A stretch of 7,205 nucleotides of DNA. Origin: JACPSX01 sp035288405 [NCBI: bacterium] (GTDB lineage Bacteria; JACPSX01). Where the stretch lies: NCBI GenBank assembly GCA_035288405.1, contig DATEAK010000163.1:1-7205 (forward strand). The letters are read 5' to 3'. Of the stretch, positions 1-6,424 are shown piece by piece (position 1 is the first letter of the stretch; each line of letters starts with the position of its first letter). A model generated the notes under the pieces. The model searched no databases and was not told the DNA's origin. It saw only the letters and a program-made list of their open reading frames with translations. The position numbers and the translations under genes were made by a program.

Positions 1-179
1 GGAGAGTCGGATCCGTAGACCACCACCTTCCCCTCCCGTTTGGCTCCCTCGATCCAGGCCTGAGGAACCTGCAACTCCTTGGGAACCTCCGCGGCCCGGG
101 CAAGAGTCTGTGCCCCGATGAGCATTCCGAGCATCACCAGAAATCCCACGATCCCAAATCGCCAACCCAGGTGAGTCAT
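1..179 (-). CDS. Second ABC-type solute-binding protein, N-terminal 59 residues (3' end outside window)
   Basis: I translated this directly: ATG at 179-177, then 59 codons to the window edge without a stop. The start has a good Shine-Dalgarno sequence 8 bases upstream. Residues 1-30 form a signal peptide: MTHLGWR, a hydrophobic core FGIVGFLVMLGMLIGA (8-23), and a likely cleavage site after ARAA (27-30). The mature start, ELQVPQAWIEGAKREGKVVV (35-54), follows the same pattern as the preceding binding protein (VP..W...AK.EGK...Y). It is therefore a paralogue of the same ABC receptor class, placed in tandem. Only the first strand is visible, so ligand class, full length and intactness cannot be judged. 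It is probably the last visible gene of the permease/UbiD-2/binding-protein operon, which continues past the window. Confidence 0.75.
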   Translation of the reverse strand, partial: MTHLGWRFGIVGFLVMLGMLIGAQTLARAAEVPKELQVPQAWIEGAKREGKVVVYGSDS

Positions 180-187
180 ATTCTTTG

Positions 188-195
188 CCCCTCCC
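188..195 (-). promoter_or_regulatory. Shine-Dalgarno sequence of the second solute-binding protein gene
   Basis: On the minus strand this reads GGGAGGGG and ends 8 bases before the ATG at 179. It falls in the 36-base gap after the first binding-protein gene, which supports a real gene start at 179. Confidence 0.7.
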
Positions 196-215
196 GAACA
201 AGTCCTTTTGATGGA

Positions 216-1313
216 TTATAAACCGCCAATCGTCACCTTCCGCCACAGCTTCATACCCGGGGAATTATCCCCCCACTGCATCTCCATCTCCGCCGTCCGC
301 ACGGCCTGCTTCTTCCCCTTGATGCGCTGGTCCAGATCGGGAAAATTGAAGCTCTTCCCCTGGAGTTTCGGATGCACCGGATTGGCCTGGGTGACCTTGG
401 CATAGACCTCCTGCCCTTCCTCGCTCAAAATCCAATTCACGTAGAGCCTGGCGGCAAAGGGGTGGGCCGCCTTCTTCAAAATCACGATGTTCCCCAACCC
501 CACAGGCAACGGCTCGATGGCGAGCCAATCCACGGGCCCCTTGTTCTTGTAAACGTCAAAGGCGTTATATTCCGACACCGGAATCGCGATTTTGTATTCC
601 CCCGCGGCCAGGAACTTGACCGCGGCATCAGCTCCCTCGGTGCGGAACTGGGCTTTGTTTCGCGCAAAACCTTCCAGGAGCTTCGTGGCTCTCTCGGGAC
701 CCAGACCATGCCATATGGGATTGAACCAGACGCCGGCGGCAATACTGTTAAACCCCACCTGGCCGCTCCATTTAGGATCCAGCAGGTCTTCCCATGTTTT
801 CGGAAGATCCTTCTTGGACACCAGTTTCGTGTTGTAGGCCAAGCTGTAGTAGCGCTTGCGGAAAGCAATCGATATGGTGCCGTATTTCAGATCATCGGGA
901 TAGCTCTTCCAAACCGGGAGATCGGCCAACTCGCCCAGGGCCTGAGCATCCAGATAGTTCTTCAGTGCTCCCCCGAGTCCTGTGACGATGTCGGCGATGG
1001 GAGATCCACGCTGGGCGGTCAAAAGAACCTTCTGGTAGCGAACTTCGGTAGGTGCCTTCAAGTATTCCACCTTCACAAACGGGTACCTCTTATAAAACGG
1101 CTTGAGAATTTCCTCCTGGTCCCTGGGATCGTCCGTGGAATACAGGATAATCTTCCCTTCGACCTTGGCTTTGTCCAGCCAATCCTTGGGAACCGCCAGC
1201 TCGGCCTCCACTCCCTTCGCCCCGGCAGCGGCAACGACTTTCCCCGCCGCTGTCAGTAGCAACAAAGGAGCCATGACCGCCACCAGAATAGCAACCATCT
1301 TGTTTGTCTTCAT
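216..1313 (-). CDS. ABC transporter periplasmic solute-binding protein (extracellular solute-binding protein, FbpA/FutA-like fold)
   Basis: A 365-aa exported protein. The N-terminus has Lys residues, a hydrophobic core (MVAILVAVMAPLLLL, 6-20) and an Ala-rich region ending near residue 30, which looks like a Sec signal peptide. There is no lipobox Cys. The mature part opens with VPKDWLDKAKVEGKIILYST (41-60), the usual first strand of this binding-protein class, then GSPIADIV (103-110), YNTKLV..KDLPKTWEDLLDPKWSG (160-184) and HPFAARLYVNWILSEEGQ (284-301), all typical of the iron/sulfate/polyamine group. Ferric-binding relatives have two adjacent tyrosines in the 'GL.N.YY' region; here the matching stretch is AIPVSEYNAFDVY (243-255), with no pair. 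Iron is therefore doubtful and a carboxylate ligand is plausible, though unproven. The start overlaps the UbiD-2 stop (ATGA). The likely membrane partner is the permease two genes upstream. A related binding-protein gene follows after 36 bases. Confidence 0.9.
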   Translation of the reverse strand: MKTNKMVAILVAVMAPLLLLTAAGKVVAAAGAKGVEAELAVPKDWLDKAKVEGKIILYSTDDPRDQEEILKPFYKRYPFVKVEYLKAPTEVRYQKVLLTAQRGSPIADIVTGLGGALKNYLDAQALGELADLPVWKSYPDDLKYGTISIAFRKRYYSLAYNTKLVSKKDLPKTWEDLLDPKWSGQVGFNSIAAGVWFNPIWHGLGPERATKLLEGFARNKAQFRTEGADAAVKFLAAGEYKIAIPVSEYNAFDVYKNKGPVDWLAIEPLPVGLGNIVILKKAAHPFAARLYVNWILSEEGQEVYAKVTQANPVHPKLQGKSFNFPDLDQRIKGKKQAVRTAEMEMQWGDNSPGMKLWRKVTIGGL

Positions 1314-2773
1314 CTCGCTTCCTCCAAGCCTTTTCTCTCTTGACGGGCAAAAAGCGCAGAGAGTCTTTCTCCCCACTCTTCCTTCAACCGAGCTTTCAGA
1401 ACCGGACTGAGGCCGCTGACAGGAGGGAACTGGTCCTTCCATTCAAACGGACGGGTGGCATCAATGATCGCCCTGGAGTTAAATCCTTTGTGCTCCCTGG
1501 GGATGATCGGGTCCAGGGGCCCGCTCCAGCAGCGCCGCAAAATATCGATGGATTGTTCCGGATCACTGCGCGTGCACAGCGCCCAGATGAGATCGTCGCT
1601 GTCATAGATGTTCACGTCTTCATCGACCACGACGACATAGCGCCCCAGATAGGCTCCCGCCCGGCACTGGCTTGCGATGATGGCCGCTTGGCGGGCATGG
1701 CCGGGATAGCGTTGCTTGATGGCCACCACGATCAAAAATCGACTGGCCGCCGGGTGGCAGTTGACCGCAGTCACATCGGGCACGCCCGCCTCCTCGAGGG
1801 CGTTCCAGATCAAAGACGCGTGCATCAGCGTGTGGACCCCCTTGCCCACCGAAGGACGCATGGGAGGGGCTCCGCACAAGATGGGATTGTTGCGGAACAT
1901 AACGGATTGAACCCGCATGACCGGCTCAGGCCTTCGCGAACTGGCGTAGTAACCCGTCCATTCCCCGAAGGGCCCTTCGTCCATCCAATCCCCGGGAGCC
2001 ATCTCTCCTTCGAGGACGATCTCACTGCGGGCCGGGATGGGCAGGCCGGTCACAGGCCCGCGAATCACCTCAATAGGCTCACCGCGTACCGCCCCTGCAT
2101 ACTCATATTCCCCCATCTTGTACGGGACCGAGGTGGAAGCGGCCAGGAAAAGAAGCGGGTCCTGTCCGAGGCAAATCGCGACAGGGCAGGGTCGCTTCCT
2201 GTCAAAGTATTTCTGGCGCTGAATCCGGCCGTGCTTTCCGGGGGAAATGTAGACTCCTACGGACCGTTCATCTTGAAGCATCACCCGGTATGTTCCGAAG
2301 TTGATCCAGCCGTCTTCCGGATCCTGCGTGATCACCATGTGGGCCGTGCCCAGATAACGGCCGCCGTCCAGCTCGTGCCACCGGGGAGCCGGAAACTCAT
2401 ACAGGTTCACCTGACTACCCGTTCGGACGTTTTCCAAGATCGGCCCATCTCGAACTTCCAGGGGAGGCAGGGGCGCCAGGCGACGCACCTTGTGACGCCA
2501 CTGCTGCACGAATTCTATGGGGCTCAGGTGCGGATCAAGACCCGTTGTAAGCCCCAGCCTCTCCACGCTCGTAAACAAATTGGCGAGGACCCGGTGCCCG
2601 GCAGGATATTCTTTAATCCGGTCAAAGAGCAGGGCCGGAGGGGAAGAAGAGCCCGAGCAGACCAGTTCCACGATTCCCCCCATCTCCAGGTCCCAGTGAA
2701 CTCCTTCAATCGCCTCCAATTGGCCCAAAGCTTCCACTTCGGTCATCCAACTCCTGAGGTCCGAATACCCCAT
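1310..2773 (-). CDS. UbiD-family (prFMN-dependent) decarboxylase, UbiD-2
   Basis: A 487-aa member of the UbiD family, close to the usual length. The frame is open far upstream (to 3628), but that part overlaps the permease gene in another frame and resembles no family. The start is the ATG at 2773-2771, preceded by GGAAGGGAAGGA and followed by typical N-terminal sequence (MGYSDLRSWMTEVEALGQL). Residues matching the Fdc1 metal/prFMN and catalytic set: N158 and R163 in NFGTYR, H181 in SPGKHGR, E235 in EPIEVI, and E266 and E271 in EGPFGE, so it should be active. VVVVDEDVNIYDSDD (380-394) and AIIDATRPF (435-443) are further family blocks, the latter shared with UbiD-1. Outside these blocks the two UbiD proteins differ widely, so they are old paralogues and not a recent duplication. 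The TGA stop overlaps the next gene's ATG. The enzyme sits inside an ABC transporter operon; the substrate is unknown. Confidence 0.93.
   Translation of the reverse strand: MGYSDLRSWMTEVEALGQLEAIEGVHWDLEMGGIVELVCSGSSSPPALLFDRIKEYPAGHRVLANLFTSVERLGLTTGLDPHLSPIEFVQQWRHKVRRLAPLPPLEVRDGPILENVRTGSQVNLYEFPAPRWHELDGGRYLGTAHMVITQDPEDGWINFGTYRVMLQDERSVGVYISPGKHGRIQRQKYFDRKRPCPVAICLGQDPLLFLAASTSVPYKMGEYEYAGAVRGEPIEVIRGPVTGLPIPARSEIVLEGEMAPGDWMDEGPFGEWTGYYASSRRPEPVMRVQSVMFRNNPILCGAPPMRPSVGKGVHTLMHASLIWNALEEAGVPDVTAVNCHPAASRFLIVVAIKQRYPGHARQAAIIASQCRAGAYLGRYVVVVDEDVNIYDSDDLIWALCTRSDPEQSIDILRRCWSGPLDPIIPREHKGFNSRAIIDATRPFEWKDQFPPVSGLSPVLKARLKEEWGERLSALFARQERKGLEEAR
1319..1325 (-). promoter_or_regulatory. 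Shine-Dalgarno sequence of the coupled solute-binding protein gene
   Basis: On the minus strand this reads GGAGGAA. Its GGAGG core ends 7 bases before the ATG at 1313, inside the last codons of UbiD-2. With the ATGA stop/start overlap at 1313-1310 it indicates translational coupling. It also selects this start over the longer open frame that begins at 1442. Confidence 0.8.
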
Positions 2774-2823
2774 CCGTCCTTCCCTTCCGCAAGAGTCCCT
2801 CGTCGAGAGGTCTCCGCTCCCCT

Positions 2824-4563
2824 TTAACGCCGCCCTCCAACCTCCCGGAATCCCAGACGGCGCATGCCCATGGCCACCATGAAAAGGAATAAAATCATCA
2901 GGGTGCCGAGACCGCAAACGGCTCCCATTTGGCCATCGTCCCACAGCATCCAGACAAACACCGAAAGTACCTGGTTCTGAGACCCTTCGTAGAGCATCAA
3001 AGGCATACCCGTTATACGCACCGAAAGAAATAGGGACCAGATCCCGAGGCCCACAAAGGTGGGAATCAGCAAAGGGAAATGAATCTTGCGAAATGTCTCC
3101 AGCATAGTCGCCCCGCTCAGGTACGCCGCCTCTTCCAGCTCCCGGTGAATTTGCAGCAAAGAGGCGGTCATGGCCCGGGTCCCATAGGCCATGAAGCTCA
3201 TCATGAAACCCAGGGAAATCAACCACACCGTACCGTAGAGGGGAACATACGGTCTCAGTTCCAGAAAGATCCAGATGAGAGCCAAAGCCATAACGATTCC
3301 GGGAATGGAGCGGGGCAAAAAGGCCAGCATGTCCATCAACCTTCTTCCCCAGAACCGCGTGCGCACCAGCACCCAGGAGATGAGGAAGGAGAGGATAATC
3401 GTGCCCACGGCTGTGACGACGACCATGAGGCCGGTGTTCTTCAGCACCTTCCAGGTAGCACCGTAAATGACAATGGTGCGGTAGTTGTCCAGGGAAACAA
3501 GGGACAGACTCTTCACCGTCGGCAAAGTTGGAAAAGGAATCAGCGAGGTCCAAAAAAGCACGAGCAAGGGCAAGACCAGAGTCAGGAGGAGATACAAGAA
3601 AACACCACCGAGGGCCACATATTTCCATCGCCCCAGGTCCAATCGTCTGGGCTTGTAGTCCCGGCCGGTCACCACGGCAAACTTGTCGGCCCGGCGGATG
3701 GCGCGGGCATAGAGATAGACGCCGATGGCCGCCATGACGACATAGGCCACCGCGAGAGCGTTAGCCTGGCCGTAGTCGGGGGTCTCTAACCCCTGGGTGA
3801 CCGCGTAAATCTTCGTGCTGAACACGTAGATCCGGGCGGGGAGACCCAGCACGCCCGGAATCTCAAAGGTCTCTAAAACCGTAATCGTCTCGTAGATGAG
3901 GACCGCCACGATGCCCGAAGATAACACCCGCAGCGTGATCCGGTGCAGCCGGGAAAAAGGCCCCGCCCCGGAGACGGCGGCGGCTTCCTCCAGGGCCGGA
4001 TCCATGTTGCGGAACAGGGGAACCATGAGGAGAAAGGAGGTCGGGACGACGCGAAGGGCCTCCAAAACGATCATTCCCGCCAGAGTATACGTGTTCAGCG
4101 GAGCGGAGCTTAGATTGAAGAGATCCATCAACCAGCGATTGATATATCCCATGCGCGGGCTAAACAGCAGAACCCAGGCAATGGCATGCAAAACTCCGGG
4201 GATGGCCAGAGTCAAGGGGATCGCAGCAAAAGCGATTCCCCTGTAGGGCATGTTGGTGCGCTCCACAAGCCACGCCATTACCAGGGCCAGACCAAGGCCC
4301 AAGAATACGGCTCCCGCCGTCAGGATGAGAGTGTTGCTCATGATAACGAGGGTGGATTTCTTCAGGTAAGCCCGGGCGTAATTTTGCAGCCCCGGATTCT
4401 TGAACTCTCCGAGGGCGGTCGAGTTGCTGAAACTGCCCAGGATCAGCATCAGCAGCGGGGCCAAGGTAAACGCCAACAGAAACAGCAGGAGAAGCGTGCA
4501 CCATGGATGGCTGATTCTAAAACCGCGGCGATGGCTTAGACTTACGGTTCCCGCCAGCTCCAT
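2824..4563 (-). CDS. ABC transporter permease, fused two-domain, ferric-iron (FbpB) type
   Basis: A 579-aa inner-membrane protein holding two permease domains in tandem, as in FbpB-type iron/thiamine permeases, so one chain can form the whole channel. About twelve hydrophobic segments are visible, roughly six in residues 20-290 and six in 315-570, joined by a charged linker (about 288-313, RRADKF...RDYKPRRLDL). Each half has the EAA loop that docks on the ATPase: EEAAAVSGA at 192-200 with R..LRVL after it, and EEAAYLSGA at 477-485 followed by FRKIHFPLLIP. The ATG at 4563 is preceded by GGAGGAGGG ending 11 bases upstream; an AAGGA directly at the start is too close to serve. The gene ends in TAA, 50 bases before UbiD-2. 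Database names would call it an iron permease, but the UbiD gene between it and the binding protein hints at an organic-acid substrate. The partner ATPase is not in the window. Confidence 0.92.
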   Translation of the reverse strand: MELAGTVSLSHRRGFRISHPWCTLLLLFLLAFTLAPLLMLILGSFSNSTALGEFKNPGLQNYARAYLKKSTLVIMSNTLILTAGAVFLGLGLALVMAWLVERTNMPYRGIAFAAIPLTLAIPGVLHAIAWVLLFSPRMGYINRWLMDLFNLSSAPLNTYTLAGMIVLEALRVVPTSFLLMVPLFRNMDPALEEAAAVSGAGPFSRLHRITLRVLSSGIVAVLIYETITVLETFEIPGVLGLPARIYVFSTKIYAVTQGLETPDYGQANALAVAYVVMAAIGVYLYARAIRRADKFAVVTGRDYKPRRLDLGRWKYVALGGVFLYLLLTLVLPLLVLFWTSLIPFPTLPTVKSLSLVSLDNYRTIVIYGATWKVLKNTGLMVVVTAVGTIILSFLISWVLVRTRFWGRRLMDMLAFLPRSIPGIVMALALIWIFLELRPYVPLYGTVWLISLGFMMSFMAYGTRAMTASLLQIHRELEEAAYLSGATMLETFRKIHFPLLIPTFVGLGIWSLFLSVRITGMPLMLYEGSQNQVLSVFVWMLWDDGQMGAVCGLGTLMILFLFMVAMGMRRLGFREVGGRR

Positions 4564-4796
4564 ATCCTTCTCAACCCTCCTCCAGATAAAAAGAACCCTG
4601 GCGTTAGAGAGTCACAGTCTCAACCGCAAGGCACTCGGATGGAACTGCTTATTGAGCTTAAAGCATGAGGTTTACAGTTACACCTCTATAGCATAATCGA
4701 CCTTGCGGAAACAACCTTCTTTTTCAGCCACCGGCACAAGCCCTCGGATCCCCGATCACCGGCTCAGGGAACACCGCAACCGCAGTTGACTTCGGC
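4564..4796. other. Intergenic gap between the two modules; no gene seen
   Basis: These 233 bases separate the UbiD-1 stop from the permease start, while every other gap in the window is 50 bases or less. Only very short ORFs occur (for example ATG-CTA-TAG). Just after the UbiD-1 stop, on the minus strand, imperfect pairing is possible (GAGCC with GGCTT, TCGG with CCGA around a GGAT loop, about 4740-4770). It is followed by an A-run, not a T-run, so it is not a convincing intrinsic terminator. A T-rich stretch (TTCTTTTTAT) near 4587-4596 has no strong stem before it. The gap could hold the promoter of the permease operon. Confidence 0.6.
4685..4714 (-). promoter_or_regulatory. Weak candidate promoter for the ABC/UbiD-2 operon
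   Basis: The minus strand reads TTGTTT (4714-4709), 18 bases, then TATAGA (4690-4685). The latter is preceded by TG one base upstream, as in an extended -10 element. It matches the sigma-70 consensus only partly (3 of 6 and 4 of 6). Its position, about 120 bases before the permease ATG in the window's only sizeable gap, is its main support. Confidence 0.22.
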
Positions 4797-6392
4797 CTAC
4801 AGCTTCTTTCTCTCTTTCTCCTCCAGCTTTGTTCCGGTCCGGTAGTATTCCCCCCGAATCGCCAGGTCTGCTTCTTCTTCCTGCTCCTTGGTCCAATAGC
4901 CCAAAGGATAGCCATGCCACGGCACCTTCGGATTTAACTTCTCCCATCCCTCCTCTTCCCAAATCTTCCTGGCTCGTTCCATATATTCTTGGCGAGGAAG
5001 AGCCACAGGAGGGTAATCGAATTTCCGCGTCGCATCGATGAGAGCGGCTGAGGAACCCGAGGGAGAAGGAAAGGCCCGTTCCGAATCCGGAGCGTCGGGA
5101 GGAGCAGCGGAAACATCCAAACCTGCCGGCCTCCCCTCCACAATGCGGATGTCCCTGTGGGGCTGGACCCGAAACGACATGGCCCAGTTCACCGAGTCGG
5201 GATCTCCCGGATCGATGTCTTCGTCCACGGCAATGATGAACTTCACGGTTGGGGGATTGAAGCTATAGGCGGCATGGAGCGCCTGCCAGGCGTCGCCGGG
5301 ACCATATTTCTTCATCTGGATCACGGCATAGGGACCACTTCCGGAAGTTTGGTGGAATGCCACTCTGAGAACACCGGCAATATTGCAGTCATGCCTTAGC
5401 AATTTGAACCAGGCGGCTTCCCGGCCGATGCCCCGCATCACACTGGATTCGCTCGGGGGAAACTGACTGATAAAGGCGCTGTATATGGCATCCCGCCGGT
5501 GGGTGATACAGGTCACGTTGAAGTACGGGCTCATTGTGTTCATGCCCATGTAACCCGTGTACTCCCCAAAAGGGGCTTCCCTTTCCAGAGAATCCGTGGG
5601 GATTTCACCCTCGAAGACGATCTCCGCCGTGGCAGGTACCTCGAGATCCACGGTTTTGCAGCGCACCAGTTCGACGGGCTCGCCGGCAATTCCTCCCGCC
5701 ACCGCATACTCGTCTGTGCCGTAGGCGGGCTTCCCAGCCCCCACGTAGATAATATTGGGGCTGGCGCCAATCACAACGGCTGCCTGCAGGGGAATCCCCT
5801 TGGCCCTGCACTTCTTCCAATGAGTGAACAGGTGAGAGCCGGAAAAGACGCCGGTGCGAGTCGCGCTTTTAATCATGGCCCGGTAATTTCCCAAATTTCT
5901 CTCGCCGGTCTCCGGATCCTTGGTAACCCAGTTCGCGTTGCTCAAATAGGGAGCGTTGTCGAGCCCCGGGGTGGAGACGGGAACAGGAAATTCCCCGATA
6001 CCCCCGTGGTTCAGGAGCCCCGCTCCCAAGTGAACTTCCTCGTGAACGGGCCCCGTCTCCAATAAAATAGGTTTCACGGGATGCATCTGAGCATCGTTCC
6101 ATTTGGCCGCGATTTCTTCGGGAGAACACATCATCCCCAACGCATAGATATTCCTTGAGGCGGCATAGCCCCCAACCAGGACGGGCATGGAGTACTTGTT
6201 TCCCCTGCCGTCCGTGACGTTCTTAAAGAGGAAGGCTTTGCGCGCCGATTCCGGCAGGTTTCCCCGGAATTGCCAGCGCACCACGGGCATCAGCTCCAGG
6301 TCCTTGTTGATGGGACGCTGAACGGTTCGCAAGAGACCACCTTCTTCAAGTTTCTGCAAGAATTCCCTCAGATCGCGATAATATTTCCTCAT
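4797..6392 (-). CDS. UbiD-family (prFMN-dependent) decarboxylase, UbiD-1
   Basis: A 531-aa cytoplasmic enzyme of the UbiD family, which (de)carboxylates aromatic or unsaturated acids with prenylated FMN. I chose the ATG at 6392-6390 because GAGGAAGGG lies just before it and family homology begins there (MRKYYRDLREFLQKLEE). An in-frame ATG at 6506 would add 38 non-family residues and overlap the TAXI gene. Compared with Aspergillus Fdc1, the metal/cofactor and catalytic residues appear conserved: N166 and R171 in NLGNYR (N168, R173), H187 in SGSHLFTH (H191), E241 in EPVELV (E233), and E272 and E277 in EAPFGE (E277, E282). The C-terminal FIIAVDEDIDPGD segment (385-397) is also family-typical. 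The second motif position is Ala where many members have Gly. A Pro/Ser/Ala-rich stretch at 421-449 is longer than in UbiD-2, and the tail is Lys/Glu-rich. Substrate and reaction direction cannot be read from the sequence. prFMN must come from a UbiX encoded elsewhere. Confidence 0.93.
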   Translation of the reverse strand: MRKYYRDLREFLQKLEEGGLLRTVQRPINKDLELMPVVRWQFRGNLPESARKAFLFKNVTDGRGNKYSMPVLVGGYAASRNIYALGMMCSPEEIAAKWNDAQMHPVKPILLETGPVHEEVHLGAGLLNHGGIGEFPVPVSTPGLDNAPYLSNANWVTKDPETGERNLGNYRAMIKSATRTGVFSGSHLFTHWKKCRAKGIPLQAAVVIGASPNIIYVGAGKPAYGTDEYAVAGGIAGEPVELVRCKTVDLEVPATAEIVFEGEIPTDSLEREAPFGEYTGYMGMNTMSPYFNVTCITHRRDAIYSAFISQFPPSESSVMRGIGREAAWFKLLRHDCNIAGVLRVAFHQTSGSGPYAVIQMKKYGPGDAWQALHAAYSFNPPTVKFIIAVDEDIDPGDPDSVNWAMSFRVQPHRDIRIVEGRPAGLDVSAAPPDAPDSERAFPSPSGSSAALIDATRKFDYPPVALPRQEYMERARKIWEEEGWEKLNPKVPWHGYPLGYWTKEQEEEADLAIRGEYYRTGTKLEEKERKKL

Positions 6393-6395
6393 GAC

Positions 6396-6403
6396 CCTTC
6401 CTC
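6396..6403 (-). promoter_or_regulatory. Shine-Dalgarno sequence that fixes the UbiD-1 start
   Basis: On the minus strand this reads GAGGAAGG, with the AGGA core ending 6 bases before the ATG at 6392. It lies in the 32-base gap after the TAXI gene stop and supports the start at 6392 over the in-frame ATG at 6506. Confidence 0.7.
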
Positions 6404-6424
6404 TAGAGATCCAGCTTTCGTTTC

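Noticed and set aside
372-1259. 295-codon plus-strand open frame opposite the solute-binding protein
   Set aside because: It is an antisense shadow of a well-supported gene and has no family features or convincing ribosome binding site.
1314-1442. Longer start for the first solute-binding protein at 1442
   Set aside because: It would put 43 residues before the signal peptide and lie within the UbiD-2 coding region. The ATG at 1313 has GGAGG at ideal spacing and begins a normal signal peptide.
1304-2827. 507-codon open frame on the plus strand opposite UbiD-2
   Set aside because: It is fully antisense to a gene with intact catalytic motifs. The translation is rich in Arg, His, Pro and Gly with no recognisable domain, as expected of a shadow frame in GC-rich DNA.
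2774-3628. Long in-frame upstream extension of the UbiD-2 reading frame
   Set aside because: It overlaps the permease gene on the same strand in another frame, has no family-like sequence, and the ATG at 2773 has its own Shine-Dalgarno sequence and starts a typical UbiD N-terminus.
3079-3789. 236-codon plus-strand open frame opposite the permease
   Set aside because: Its His/Gln/Gly-rich translation is the mirror of membrane-segment codons, and no domain is recognisable.
4740-4770. Possible intrinsic terminator after UbiD-1
   Set aside because: The pairing is short and interrupted, and on the minus strand it is followed by an A-run with no T-run.
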